DNA of 64,000 bases from Paenibacillus mendelii (lineage in GTDB: Bacteria; Bacillota; Bacilli; Paenibacillales; Paenibacillaceae): positions 124,001 to 188,000 of the forward strand of contig NZ_JANHOF010000006.1 of NCBI RefSeq assembly GCF_024498075.1, in the 5' to 3' direction. Below the pieces are notes generated by a model that saw only the letters and a program-made list of their open reading frames with translations, did not search any database and was not told where the DNA came from. A program made the translations under genes and the position numbers. Below are positions 17,418-26,635 of the stretch, one piece after another; positions within the stretch are counted from its first letter, which is position 1; each line of letters begins with the position of its first letter.

Positions 17418-19001
17418 ATGAGTGAAAGGGACGGTAATGTGGAATTGAATAACGTGAAGAAAATAGTGTTGATTGCCGGTGAACCGAGTCATGGACCTGG
17501 GGCGCATGAGTACGATAAGACGGTGCGCTTGCTCAAGGTATTGCTCGACCAATCGATTTATAGTGACCGGCTGCAGGTGCATGCGGTAAGCGGGGGATGG
17601 CCGGAGCGCGACGAGGTGCTGGAGGATGCCGATTTGCTGCTGTTTGTAACAGATGGCAGAGACGGTGAGCTCTATCGGGATGTTCCGTTCGTGGCCACCG
17701 AGCAGCGGATGTCTCTCATGAAGAGGCTGATGGACCGCGGATGCGGTCTGATCCTGCTGCATTTCTCCACCTTCTTCACCAGGGAGGAAGGGAAGTCCGT
17801 TCTGGAATGGGCAGGCGGATATTTCGAATGGGAGGATGAGCAGGGCGAGCGGAATTGGTATTCCAAAATCGATTTGGGCAGCCAGCTTGATCTGTCTTCC
17901 CGGGAGCATCCAGTTTGTACCGGAGTAGCGGACACGATTGCGCTCCAGGACGAGGTTTATTTTCATCTGAGGATGATCCCCGATGATCCTAGACGGACCC
18001 CGATCTGGACGATTCCGGAGCTGAAGGGTGATCATCCGGAGGCAAACCTTGTGGGATGGACGCTTGAACGGAAGAACGGTGGACGCTCCTTCGTGACGAC
18101 CGCAGGGCATTCTTACTCGCTCTGGGAGGATGAAGGCTTCCGAAGGATTCACCTTCAAGCGCTGTTATGGGCGGCGGGCTTCGCGATTCCCGCAGGCGGG
18201 ATCCACAGCCGATTCTATGCGGATGAGGTGGTTGACCAGGCATTCGCGGCAATGGGCAGCGATGGCCGGGCGGTTGTATCCGAGCATACGGTCAGGGCGC
18301 TGGTATTGGCCGGCAATGACGAGCATAAGTGGCATAATTGGGAGGAGACGACTCCGCTTATATTGGAAGCGCTTCACGAGAATCCCGGCATAACGGCGGC
18401 ACTGACATTGGATGCGAATGCGCTTGGACAATGGGATTTGTCCGAATTCGACACCATCGTGCTGAATTATTGCAATTGGAAAGACCCCTTGGGCCTGAGC
18501 GAGCAGGCGAAGTCCGCATTGATCGCGCACATGGAGAGAGGCGGCGGCCTGGTCGTGCTGCACTTCTCCAATGGCGCCTTCCACTTCTCGCTGCCGGAAG
18601 CAGGCGGCTCCGATTGGCCGGAATACCGGAAGCTGGTCCCGCATGTATGGAACCATCATGGCGATAGCGCGCATGACCACTATGGTTCGTTTAAGGTGGA
18701 AATTACCGATCGCGAGCATCCGATTACGAGCGGATTGTCGGATTTCGACATCCAAGATGAGCTCTACTACCGGCAAGAGGCCAGTCATCTAGAAGGCGCA
18801 GAGAATAGTGAGGGCGTTCATGTGCTCTATGGGGCGGACTCCGTAAACACAGGGCAGCACGAACCTTTGGCGTGGACAACGAGATATCGCAGAGGGCGGG
18901 TGCTTCAGACGCTGCTTGGGCATGACCGGGCGGCTTATGAAGTCGAGGAAGTCAGGGAAATGCTGCGAAGAAGCGTGCTGTGGACGGCCAATAAACTATA
19001 G
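17418..19001 (+). CDS. Tandem ThuA-like domain protein
   Basis: 527 residues with two copies of a ThuA-like fold. The first begins VLIAGEPSHGPGAHEYDK (about residue 15) and the second VLALAGNDEHKWHNWEET (about residue 300). Each contains a D..V/L..GDG or NYCNW region, a GGGLVVLHF-type strand-loop, an EHP(V/I)..G segment and a LGHD or AGHS end. ThuA proteins act in trehalose or other sugar catabolism, probably on keto-sugars, but their chemistry is poorly defined. Fusion of two complete domains in one chain is uncommon. ATG 17418 has AGAGGAAG seven bases upstream; an upstream extension of 52 residues is not conserved-looking. Followed after 18 bases by an MDR dehydrogenase gene. Confidence 0.75.
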   Translation: MSERDGNVELNNVKKIVLIAGEPSHGPGAHEYDKTVRLLKVLLDQSIYSDRLQVHAVSGGWPERDEVLEDADLLLFVTDGRDGELYRDVPFVATEQRMSLMKRLMDRGCGLILLHFSTFFTREEGKSVLEWAGGYFEWEDEQGERNWYSKIDLGSQLDLSSREHPVCTGVADTIALQDEVYFHLRMIPDDPRRTPIWTIPELKGDHPEANLVGWTLERKNGGRSFVTTAGHSYSLWEDEGFRRIHLQALLWAAGFAIPAGGIHSRFYADEVVDQAFAAMGSDGRAVVSEHTVRALVLAGNDEHKWHNWEETTPLILEALHENPGITAALTLDANALGQWDLSEFDTIVLNYCNWKDPLGLSEQAKSALIAHMERGGGLVVLHFSNGAFHFSLPEAGGSDWPEYRKLVPHVWNHHGDSAHDHYGSFKVEITDREHPITSGLSDFDIQDELYYRQEASHLEGAENSEGVHVLYGADSVNTGQHEPLAWTTRYRRGRVLQTLLGHDRAAYEVEEVREMLRRSVLWTANKL

Positions 19002-19019
19002 TAAAGGCGGGTATGCACA

Positions 19020-20003
19020 ATGAATTATGCAGTCCAAATCAATGGTAATCGTCAGGCGGAGCTGGTGAGCGAGCCTGGCATTCAGCGGTGTGAGCCTGGA
19101 CATGTACGCGGCCAATCCGTTTATTCCTTAATAAGTCCCGGAACCGAGCTGATGTCGGGATTCATGGTGGAGCTGGAGGAGCCCCGCCGTACGGGATACG
19201 CCACTGTATTCCGGATCGATGAGGTGGGCGAAGGCGTAACCGATCTGACGGTAGGCGATCATGTGCTCTGCATGGGATCGCATCAGAGCAGCCAGCATGT
19301 CCCGGCAGGGGATACCGTTAGGCTCCCGGATGGATTGAATCCCGACCAGGGTGTGCTTGCCCGGTTATTGAATGTGAGCATGACCACGCTAATGACGACG
19401 GCTGCCAGACCCGGCGAGCTTGTACTCGTTACCGGTGCCGGACCGGTCGGCTTCCTTGCCGCGCATCTGTTCAAGCGCTGCGGCTATGAAGTGATGATCT
19501 GCGATCCGGATGCAAGACGTCAGGAGGCCGCACGGGCCTCCGGAATTGAGCATGTCTATGCCGAGCCTCCGATTGATGATCCCGCGTGGAGCAATCGCCG
19601 GGCGGCGCTCGTTCTGGAGTGCTCGGGCCATGAAGCTGCCGTTCTGGCCGGCGCCAAATTTGCCCGGCTTAAAGGAGAGGTCGTGCTTATTGGTGTCCCT
19701 TGGAAGCGTCGGACGGATAATTACGCCCATGAGCTGCTCTCGGTTATCTTCCATCAATATGTGGTTATCCGCAGCGGATGGGAGTGGGAAATTCCGCTGC
19801 GCCCTGGACACTTTCAACCGCACAGCATCTTTACGGACCTGCATAAGGGGATGAGATGGCTATCCGAGGGGTTAACCGACTTATCCGTCTTCACCCGTAA
19901 AGTCTCCCCGCGCAATGTGAATGAGGTGTATAACGATCTCGCCGACGGCAAATATCCAGAGCTGTTTATTTTGTTCGATTGGCAGGGAATCGCAGATACG
20001 TAG
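19020..20003 (+). CDS. MDR-family dehydrogenase without structural zinc motif
   Basis: 327 residues. GroES-like N-terminal part with the ISPGTELMSG segment, then a Rossmann loop LVTGAGPVGFLAAHLFKRCG near residue 145. The four-cysteine structural zinc loop of classical alcohol dehydrogenases is absent. The ISPGTE signature is shared with oxidoreductases acting on cyclitols or sugars. It is cotranscribed with the ThuA-like gene, so the two probably act on one sugar or sugar acid (inference). Confidence 0.75.
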   Translation: MNYAVQINGNRQAELVSEPGIQRCEPGHVRGQSVYSLISPGTELMSGFMVELEEPRRTGYATVFRIDEVGEGVTDLTVGDHVLCMGSHQSSQHVPAGDTVRLPDGLNPDQGVLARLLNVSMTTLMTTAARPGELVLVTGAGPVGFLAAHLFKRCGYEVMICDPDARRQEAARASGIEHVYAEPPIDDPAWSNRRAALVLECSGHEAAVLAGAKFARLKGEVVLIGVPWKRRTDNYAHELLSVIFHQYVVIRSGWEWEIPLRPGHFQPHSIFTDLHKGMRWLSEGLTDLSVFTRKVSPRNVNEVYNDLADGKYPELFILFDWQGIADT

Positions 20004-20025
20004 CTAATATCGCATCGGCTAGGCG

Positions 20026-20072
20026 AAAGACCGGCATTCCAAGGGAGTATATTCCTTGGAATGCCGGTCTTT
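20026..20072. terminator. Bidirectional terminator with 19-bp perfect stem
   Basis: AAAGACCGGCATTCCAAGG pairs perfectly with its complement around a nine-base loop. It lies between the convergent dehydrogenase gene and AraC gene. Confidence 0.88.
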
Positions 20073-20154
20073 GTGGCTCTTGGATCCTATAGCCTCAACG
20101 CCAGCTCGCGGATCTGCAGCCTTAGTTAAGGCCCGCTGCTTCAGGGAAAGAATA

Positions 20155-20994
20155 TTAACCCTTCCGCAGCTGCTTGCGCCATTCTGCTGGGCTTTGTCCA
20201 TAGGTTTGCTTGAACAGCCGGCAAAAATAATGAACGCTTCCGAAGCCGGTTTCATGAGCGATCTCCTGCACGGGCATGCTGCTTCCCGACAACAGGCTGA
20301 CGGCGGCCTTCAAGCGCAAATCACGCAAAAATTCGAAGGGTGTGACCTTTCTGTGTTTCTTGAACATGCGAATGAGATACGAAGGATTGAGGTGGACCAG
20401 ATCTGCAAGCGCGGTTAGCGTTATTTCTTCTTTGTAGCGCCACTCCATAAAGTCGACGAGCCGGTCAACGGTTTGTTCGACGTCCCGGCCTGCCGTTTGA
20501 TCCGGATTGCCTGCCGGCAGGGGTGAGCTGCTAAGGGTGTATGCAATCAGCCGGTAAATCTTGCTCACCTCCAGCAAGCACACCTGCTCCAGATCGGGAT
20601 GAAGACGGGCTTCGCCGGTAAGGTGCAGGTGATAGATCCAGTCGAAGGATTCCAATATGGCGGCAGCCAATACGGTTCTGGAATAGATATCGTTATGAGC
20701 TTGAAGTTCATTCCATTCATCCATCGTTTGACGATCCAACGGGCTATCCTCGATGTCCGTTATCTCGAGAAAGCGGTATTTGACCTCTGTCGTGATGCTT
20801 TCCAATTGATGCGGTGTCAGAGGCGGCAGCAGGAACATGGCAGGCGCTTCAGCGATGCAAACACGCCCGTTCCAATGGAATCTTGCTTTGCCGGAGACGA
20901 TATAGAGCATTTCATAGTTGGCGGCATGGACACCGCCTGCCCATACATCGTCCGACCGAACCTGGGTACCCGCACCGCATACACGAATTTTCAA
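20155..20994 (-). CDS. AraC-family regulator with cupin sensor
   Basis: 279 residues. N-terminal cupin (ANYEMLYIVSGKARFHWNG ... LLPPLTPHQLE) and C-terminal AraC double HTH (LTALADLVHLNPSYLIRMFK and MPVQEIAHETGFGSVHYFCRLFK). Translation starts at TTG with GGAGGG six bases upstream. It is divergent from the second set of dehydrogenase genes and likely regulates them. Confidence 0.87.
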   Translation of the reverse strand: MKIRVCGAGTQVRSDDVWAGGVHAANYEMLYIVSGKARFHWNGRVCIAEAPAMFLLPPLTPHQLESITTEVKYRFLEITDIEDSPLDRQTMDEWNELQAHNDIYSRTVLAAAILESFDWIYHLHLTGEARLHPDLEQVCLLEVSKIYRLIAYTLSSSPLPAGNPDQTAGRDVEQTVDRLVDFMEWRYKEEITLTALADLVHLNPSYLIRMFKKHRKVTPFEFLRDLRLKAAVSLLSGSSMPVQEIAHETGFGSVHYFCRLFKQTYGQSPAEWRKQLRKG

Positions 20995-21191
20995 CAGAGT
21001 CCCTCCAATGCGTGAGATGAAAAGTCAATATTGTTCAATCGAATATTGTGAAATCCCTCAGGATGACTTGGAAAATAAAGACCTCATGATGACATACTGG
21101 AACATGTCGTGCAAAGACGTTAGACAATCCTTATTGTACACTGAATGCAGGAAAAAGAATATGAATCCAAATATGAGAGGACGTTGATGGT

Positions 21192-22136
21192 ATGAAGGCA
21201 TTGCAAATTCTTGGTAAAGAAACCTTCGAAATTATCGATATTCCACAGCCGGAGCTTCAAGACGATCAAGTAGCGGTCCGTATTGAGATTGTATCGACCT
21301 GTCCCCGCTGGGACATGAGCATGATGGCAGGCAAAGATATGTTCGTTGCTGACCGTGAACCGGATTATCCGCTTCCTCCGGGATTTCCAGGGCATGAAAT
21401 GGCTGGAACCGTCACGGCTGTCGGCGCTAACGTCCAATCGCTCAAGGTCGGCGACCGGGTTGCCGCACTTGAGCATCTGAGCGGCAATGGGTCATATGCC
21501 GAATATTTGAATTACCGTGAGGATGAGCTGATCAAGCTGACGGATAACGTGTCATGGAAGCAGGCCGTTTCCTTCGAGCTGCTCAAATGTGTGATGATCG
21601 GGCTGCTGCAGTTCGACGACCTGAAGGGCAAGTCGATGCTCGTATCCGGCTTAGGGCCGGCAGGCCTATTGGCGATTCAAGCAGCCAGGCTGCTCGGGGC
21701 GAACGTAACGGCCATCGATATCAACCGGGATCGCATCGCCTACGTCAACGAACTGGGCATTGGCCATGCGGTGCATGTGGATGATCTGGGCGATCAACGC
21801 TTTGAATTAGGCTATGATTGTGTCGGCGCGGCTCCTTCCGTCCAAGGGCTTCTGGATCGCGTGGATAAGCATCTGATCGTATTCGGGGTGCTGAAGGGCG
21901 AGGTTCGTTACGGGGAGCATCTATGGTTCCTGGGCACCCGGCTTGAATCGTACCGCTACCGCAAATTCGGCCCAGAGGATCAGGCGCTTCTGCTCGATCT
22001 GGTTGCGAACCGCGGCTTGAACACGGAATGCCTGCAGACTCACCATGTCCCTCTTCGCAATTATGGAGAGACGGTTGCACTTCTTCGGAGACAAGAGGCG
22101 ATTAAAGTGTATGCGTTTCCTCCGACCGATTTTTAA
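21192..22136 (+). CDS. MDR-family dehydrogenase, sorbitol/threonine-dehydrogenase-like
   Basis: 314 residues. It has GFPGHEMAGTV near residue 60, VGDRVAAL, and the Rossmann loop VSGLGPAGLLAIQAARLLGA near 150, then the Asp of TAIDINRDR suggesting NAD preference. Cysteine-rich structural zinc loop is missing. It opens an operon of two dehydrogenases, an SGNH hydrolase and possibly the amidohydrolase, divergent from an AraC gene. Confidence 0.75.
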   Translation: MKALQILGKETFEIIDIPQPELQDDQVAVRIEIVSTCPRWDMSMMAGKDMFVADREPDYPLPPGFPGHEMAGTVTAVGANVQSLKVGDRVAALEHLSGNGSYAEYLNYREDELIKLTDNVSWKQAVSFELLKCVMIGLLQFDDLKGKSMLVSGLGPAGLLAIQAARLLGANVTAIDINRDRIAYVNELGIGHAVHVDDLGDQRFELGYDCVGAAPSVQGLLDRVDKHLIVFGVLKGEVRYGEHLWFLGTRLESYRYRKFGPEDQALLLDLVANRGLNTECLQTHHVPLRNYGETVALLRRQEAIKVYAFPPTDF

Positions 22137-22166
22137 TCCAATCCTAATTGAATCAGGAGGTTCTCT

Positions 22167-23162
22167 ATGAAAGCGAAAGCCGTCGTGTTTACGGATGTAA
22201 ATCAAGTTAGCTTCGAGGATGTCGAAGTGCCCTCACCAGGACCCGAGGAGGTCACCGTCGAGCTGGAATATTCATGGATTAGCAACGGTACCGAATCCTC
22301 CTTCCTGAAGGGGGAACGCGTGACGGGTGAGCAGGTGACACGTCCGGAGGACATCCTGCCCTTCCCTCAAGTTGCGGGTTATCAGAAGGTCGGTATCGTA
22401 CGCAGCGTCGGCGATCAAGTGCGGGATCTGAAGCCGGGCGACCGGGTATTCGCATCGGTCAGCCGTGTCGAAGGAATGGCCTTCGACCACGGCGGGCATG
22501 TGAATCCGGCCGTCACCCACCAGAGCCAAGTATGGAAGCTTCCCGAAGGCGCCGACCCGATCGCGTACAGCGGGCTCGTTCTGACGCAGGTTGGCTATAA
22601 TTGCGGCATGCGTCCGACGATCAAGGAAGGGGAATTCGCCGTCGTGATCGGTGACGGGATGGTCGGCCAATGGGCGGCTCAGACGCTTGCCCACCGCGGT
22701 GCGGAGGTGCTGCTGCTCGGCCGCCATGATCGCAGATTGGCCCTTCTTCCTGAAGGAATACGCGGGGTCAATGTCCGGAAGCAGTCGATTCAGGAGGCGA
22801 TCGGGGACCGGCGCGACATTGCGGTCGTTGTCGATTCGATCGGTGCCATGGATACGTTCCGTCAGCTGATGCCTGCCATGCAGCATAACAGCCATCTCGT
22901 ATCGGCCGGTTTCCTCGGGACGACGGGCATGGTTGATATTCAGGAGCTGCGGCCGCTGGAGATGACGCTGCATTCCCCGTCCGGCTGGTCACAGGAGCGG
23001 ATGGATGGGACGCTTGAGGGCATTCGGGAAGGCTGGCTGCAAACAACTCCGCTGATTACACATATTCTGCCGGCTAGTCAGGGCGCGGAGGCATGGAAAT
23101 TGATCTTGGAAAAATCCGAATTTTTCCTGGGCATTGTGCTAGACTGGAGAAGTGAAGGCTAA
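22167..23162 (+). CDS. MDR-family dehydrogenase, ISNGTE type
   Basis: 331 residues, related to the product of the gene at 19020: both carry IS(P/N)GTE in the N-terminal domain and lack the structural zinc cysteines. Rossmann segment VVIGDGMVGQWAAQTLAHRGA near residue 160. CAGGAGG precedes the ATG, and the gap from the previous gene is 30 bases. Probably oxidises the same class of cyclic polyol or sugar derivative. Confidence 0.75.
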   Translation: MKAKAVVFTDVNQVSFEDVEVPSPGPEEVTVELEYSWISNGTESSFLKGERVTGEQVTRPEDILPFPQVAGYQKVGIVRSVGDQVRDLKPGDRVFASVSRVEGMAFDHGGHVNPAVTHQSQVWKLPEGADPIAYSGLVLTQVGYNCGMRPTIKEGEFAVVIGDGMVGQWAAQTLAHRGAEVLLLGRHDRRLALLPEGIRGVNVRKQSIQEAIGDRRDIAVVVDSIGAMDTFRQLMPAMQHNSHLVSAGFLGTTGMVDIQELRPLEMTLHSPSGWSQERMDGTLEGIREGWLQTTPLITHILPASQGAEAWKLILEKSEFFLGIVLDWRSEG

Positions 23163-23251
23163 ATTCCGCTGGGTGACGCCAAACAGACCGCAACAAGTGT
23201 CGCCCAGACGAAGAAGCCATGAATGCCATCGGAAGAGGAGAAGGTTCGTCG

Positions 23252-24271
23252 ATGACAATGAGGAGACAAACGGCTGAATCGTTCGTATTCGTAAGCGAGG
23301 AATTATTGAAGCTGAGGCATCTGCCCAACAAAAGCGATTCCGTTCAAGTCAGCAGTCATGCGGATGCGCTGCATCCGGACCGGGTACTGTACGAGGAAGG
23401 CGTGGATTACATCGTCGACTATGAGAACGGGTTAATCGGCCGGACAGCCGAGAGCCGGATTCCCGATTGGTCGAAGCACGTCTTATGCGGTATTCAAGAT
23501 TTCAACCATACCTTATTTGAGGATTACAGCAATCGGAATTATACGGTGTATGCCGGATATTCCTATGATTCCGGGCAGGAAACGGGACATGCTGAGCAGA
23601 AATCCAGCGGCAGCCAGGCAGATATACTGAAGCGTATTGCGAGTAAGCTGCAAGCCGGTGAAGAAGTGCTTTATGCGGTATATGGCGACAGCATCAGCAC
23701 CGGAGGCGAAGCAAGCGAGGACAAGTTCACCTACTTCCATCGGTTTGCCGACCATCTCAAGCGGCTGTATCCGAAGGGGAGCATCCGCATCGTTAATAAG
23801 GCGATTGGCGGCGAGGCCAGTGATGGCGGAGCGGGCCGGGTAGAGGAAGATCTGCTGCCCCTTAATCCCGACCTCGTTACGATCGGCTATGGCATGAACG
23901 ACCAGAATAAATTTGAGCATGGCAATGGTGTTCCGTTAGCAGACTTTGACCAAAATTTACGCCGCATGATTGAAGTGCTCCGCGATCAAGCCGGCAGCGA
24001 CATCGTACTTGTAACTCCGTGCGCACCCAATCCGCTATGGCGCCACACTAGCGGACAAACCGGTGAATATGCGGCCGTCATCAGGCAGTTGGGCATCGAA
24101 TACGGGCTGGGCGTAGCAGACGTGACTGCGGTATGGGAGCGCGAGCTTGCAGCAGGCAAGACGCCGGAGAGTCTCCTGCTTAACAACATTAACCATCCGA
24201 ATGATTATGGCCATTATTTATATTACTTGGCGTTTGCGGACATGCTCGGGCATCCGGCTGCCGAACAATAA
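23252..24271 (+). CDS. SGNH/GDSL hydrolase
   Basis: 339 residues. After an N-terminal accessory beta-sandwich-like region of about 130 residues, the SGNH catalytic domain shows YGDSISTGGEAS (Ser), an NKAIGGE glycine block, GYGMNDQNK (Asn) and NHPNDYGH (Asp-His pair). No signal peptide, so it is intracellular. Likely a deacetylase or esterase for an imported sugar ester. ATG 23252, with AGAGGAGAAGG seven bases before it, is preferred over an in-frame ATG 33 bases upstream. Confidence 0.82.
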   Translation: MTMRRQTAESFVFVSEELLKLRHLPNKSDSVQVSSHADALHPDRVLYEEGVDYIVDYENGLIGRTAESRIPDWSKHVLCGIQDFNHTLFEDYSNRNYTVYAGYSYDSGQETGHAEQKSSGSQADILKRIASKLQAGEEVLYAVYGDSISTGGEASEDKFTYFHRFADHLKRLYPKGSIRIVNKAIGGEASDGGAGRVEEDLLPLNPDLVTIGYGMNDQNKFEHGNGVPLADFDQNLRRMIEVLRDQAGSDIVLVTPCAPNPLWRHTSGQTGEYAAVIRQLGIEYGLGVADVTAVWERELAAGKTPESLLLNNINHPNDYGHYLYYLAFADMLGHPAAEQ

Positions 24272-24561
24272 GGCTGTTTGTATACTAGTAAGGGGGTGGC
24301 GCAGGGAATATTCCCGCACCACCCCTGTTCGATTTCCTCTTCCACCATCGATAAAGAAATGAGAGGATGTATCGCCTGTAGGAGCGCATCCCCATAACCA
24401 TGATCGATATAAAATGCAAAGAGGGAATGATCTGGGACAGTCCCTTTGTATTCTAAACGACGGGGACCGCTCAACATCTGCTTCGAGCTGATTAGCGTAA
24501 GATGTATTCTCATGGGCTGCCTTACATGGTAGGATAAAAGTAAAAACATGGAGGAAATAGG
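24272..24561. other. Gap with GC-rich hairpin
   Basis: 290 bases. GGGGTGGCGCAGGGAA (24293-24310 region) can pair imperfectly with TTCCCGCACCACCCC just downstream, which may terminate or stabilise the SGNH transcript, although no T tract follows. The remainder shows no coding signal. The amidohydrolase gene may therefore have its own promoter here. Confidence 0.4.
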
Positions 24562-25395
24562 ATGAAGATCGATTCCCACCAGCACTATTGGCTGACCTCC
24601 CGTACCGACTACGGATGGCTGCAGCCTTCCGTAAAACGATTATATGCCGACTACATGCCGGAGGATTTGAAGCCGCTGCTGAAGTCCCACGGCATTGATA
24701 GGACCATAATTGTACAGGCTGCCCCGACTGTAGCCGAAACCGAATTTATGCTTGGCATCGCCAGAGAGGAAGAGACCGTAGCAGGCGTCGTTGGCTGGGT
24801 GGATCTGACTGCTCCGGATTTCGAGCAGGTGTGGCTGCGGCTTCGGGAGGATCCTTACTTCGTCGGAATCCGGCCGATGATTCAAGATCTGCCATCTGAA
24901 TGGATTCTTCAAGACATCGTCGTGAAGAATCTGCGCGTGTTGGCGGATGCACAGTTTCCTCTCGATTTGCAGGCGAACATGCGGCATCTGCCTTTTCTCG
25001 TGCAGCTGCTGGAGCAGATTCCGCATCTGCGCGCTGTCGTGGATCATCTGGCGAAGCCGAACATTCCATCAGGTGCGTTGGAACCGTGGGGTACTCAGAT
25101 GGAGCAGCTCGCCTCGTTCCCGAATGTGATGTGCAAGCTGTCCGGCATGGTACCCGGGACACTGGATGAGCCGTGGACGAACGAGGGGATTCAACCATTC
25201 GCCTTGCGGGCCATTGAGGCCTTCGGCAGGAAACGGGTCATGTTCGGATCGGACTGGCCGGTATGCACGCTATCCGCGACCTATGACCAAACCGTGGGAT
25301 TGTTTGAGGCATGCTTGACAGGGGATTGGAGCGAAGAGGAACGCGCCGACGTATATGGCGGCAACGCCGCGCGATTCTACGGCATCAAGGTGTAA
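24562..25395 (+). CDS. Amidohydrolase-2 family hydrolase, sugar-lactonase-like
   Basis: 277 residues. DSHQHYW at the N-terminus is the HxH metal motif of the TIM-barrel amidohydrolase-2 family, and FGSDWPVCTL supplies the C-terminal Asp. The overall layout (WLQP, VDLTAPDFEQ, GIRPMIQD, VDHLAKPNI) matches L-fuconolactonase and L-rhamnono-1,4-lactonase relatives, which open the lactone made by a sugar dehydrogenase. That role would fit the three dehydrogenases upstream. It might also complement the rhamnonate dehydratase at 47.9 kb (inference). Confidence 0.78.
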   Translation: MKIDSHQHYWLTSRTDYGWLQPSVKRLYADYMPEDLKPLLKSHGIDRTIIVQAAPTVAETEFMLGIAREEETVAGVVGWVDLTAPDFEQVWLRLREDPYFVGIRPMIQDLPSEWILQDIVVKNLRVLADAQFPLDLQANMRHLPFLVQLLEQIPHLRAVVDHLAKPNIPSGALEPWGTQMEQLASFPNVMCKLSGMVPGTLDEPWTNEGIQPFALRAIEAFGRKRVMFGSDWPVCTLSATYDQTVGLFEACLTGDWSEEERADVYGGNAARFYGIKV

Positions 25396-25419
25396 GGCAA
25401 TCGAATGGAATACGGACGA

Positions 25420-25459
25420 AAGCCCGAAGAGTCGCGATGCGATTGTTCGGGCTTTTTTT
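25420..25459 (+). terminator. Terminator after the amidohydrolase gene
   Basis: AGCCCGAA pairs with TTCGGGCT around an inner TCGC/GCGA stem, followed by seven T residues. Confidence 0.85.
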
Positions 25460-25570
25460 GACCTTCTAGCCATGGGGATCAGACTGGTTCTCTCTAAAGA
25501 TTCGACTGATATTCAGCGGGGGCCGTTCACTTAGGTCGGGATGAATCGATCTGTCGGGAAGACGTAAAGA

Positions 25571-25602
25571 CGCCCGCCAAGCCGAAACCGGCTTGGCGGG
25601 CG
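25571..25602 (-). terminator. Hairpin terminator of the HAD gene
   Basis: Perfect 14-bp stem CGCCCGCCAAGCCG with a four-base loop, 16 bases after the HAD stop codon on the minus strand. The following minus-strand bases (TCTTTACGTCTTCC) are only moderately T-rich. Confidence 0.65.
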
Positions 25603-25617
25603 TTCGGCCGTCTTGCC

Positions 25618-26283
25618 TTACGCGACGGCGGTGACGGACGCGATGATCTGCTCCAGCCGCATGTCGAGCATGCAGTTCAACCGCAGCTTGGCATGATTGA
25701 ATACGCAGCCCTTCGTAATCGCGCTTGGGACGACGACGCAATGAATGCCGGCGGCCGTCGCGGCTTGAGAGCCGATCGGGGAATCCTCGAAGGCGATCGC
25801 CTCGTGGCCCGATACGCCCAGCCGATCCAGCGCGCGCAGGTAAATCTCGGGGTCCGGCTTGACCCGGCCGACACCGTCCCTTGTCTGGAACACATCGAAG
25901 TAATGGTCGATGCCGTATTGGCGAATATAGCCGACAGCCCATTCGGAGGTGGCGCTGCTGGCCAGCGCGATCTTCAGCCCAATTCGCTTGGCGTCCTCCA
26001 GCATGTCGATGACGCCGGGAAGCAGCTGCTGCCCGGCGATCAATTCCCCGTACATGCGTTGCTGCACTTGCATGGCTTCCTCGCGAGCGAGCGGTTCCCC
26101 GAGCAATTCCTCGAGCCGGAGACACGCTTTCTCCCGTACGCCGACCGCCCCGGCCCATCCGCTCCATTCCTCAATCCCGATATCCTGTCCGTAGCTGCGG
26201 TACAACTGCCGGAACGAATGAAATTCTGTCGTCTCCGTATCCAGCAGAAGGCCGTCGAAATCGAATAAAACCGCCTTAATCAC
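25618..26283 (-). CDS. HAD-family phosphatase / beta-phosphoglucomutase-like
   Basis: 221 residues. Motif I VLFDFDGLLLDTE with the nucleophile and acid Asp, motif II LASSAT, motif III Lys in GRVKPDPEIY, and motif IV FEDSPIG are in order, with the helical cap between motifs I and II. This is subfamily I with a C1 cap, like beta-phosphoglucomutases and YhcW-type sugar-phosphate phosphatases. Gene is monocistronic; substrate unknown. Confidence 0.85.
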   Translation of the reverse strand: MIKAVLFDFDGLLLDTETTEFHSFRQLYRSYGQDIGIEEWSGWAGAVGVREKACLRLEELLGEPLAREEAMQVQQRMYGELIAGQQLLPGVIDMLEDAKRIGLKIALASSATSEWAVGYIRQYGIDHYFDVFQTRDGVGRVKPDPEIYLRALDRLGVSGHEAIAFEDSPIGSQAATAAGIHCVVVPSAITKGCVFNHAKLRLNCMLDMRLEQIIASVTAVA

Positions 26284-26635
26284 CGATCCAACCTCCCTGA
26301 TCTCTAATCCTTTGATGCCCGGCCTTAGAATAAGCGATTGTTCATTCCGCTGTCAATGCTAGAGCGGCTTGTAGCCAAGCAATTTCACTGCTGCAGCTTT
26401 TGTGACTCGTCGTACATTCATGGCATTTATTTCACTTGTTCGACGTCATCCGCAAGAATGAGCAGCCATAGCGGTCAACGATGCGCCGAACAGCACATCG
26501 TATCGTATATTGCGCGCACAGAAGAAGAACCCTCAACCCGCGATATAGTGGGCTCGAAGGCTCTTCATTATAACGCGGGGCCGCAGCCGCAATGTACGTC
26601 GGGACACCCGCTCAAGCTCTCGACCTAGCTCCAGA
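26284..26635. other. Gap downstream of the MMPL gene
   Basis: 352 bases between the HAD start and the MMPL stop, both on the minus strand. It must hold the HAD promoter. An imperfect hairpin at about 26520-26570 (minus-strand GAAGAGCC with GGTTCTTC, then TTCTTCTTC) may end the MMPL transcript, and GCGGGGCCGCAGCCGC at 26575-26590 is another short GC hairpin. I see no gene. Confidence 0.4.
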
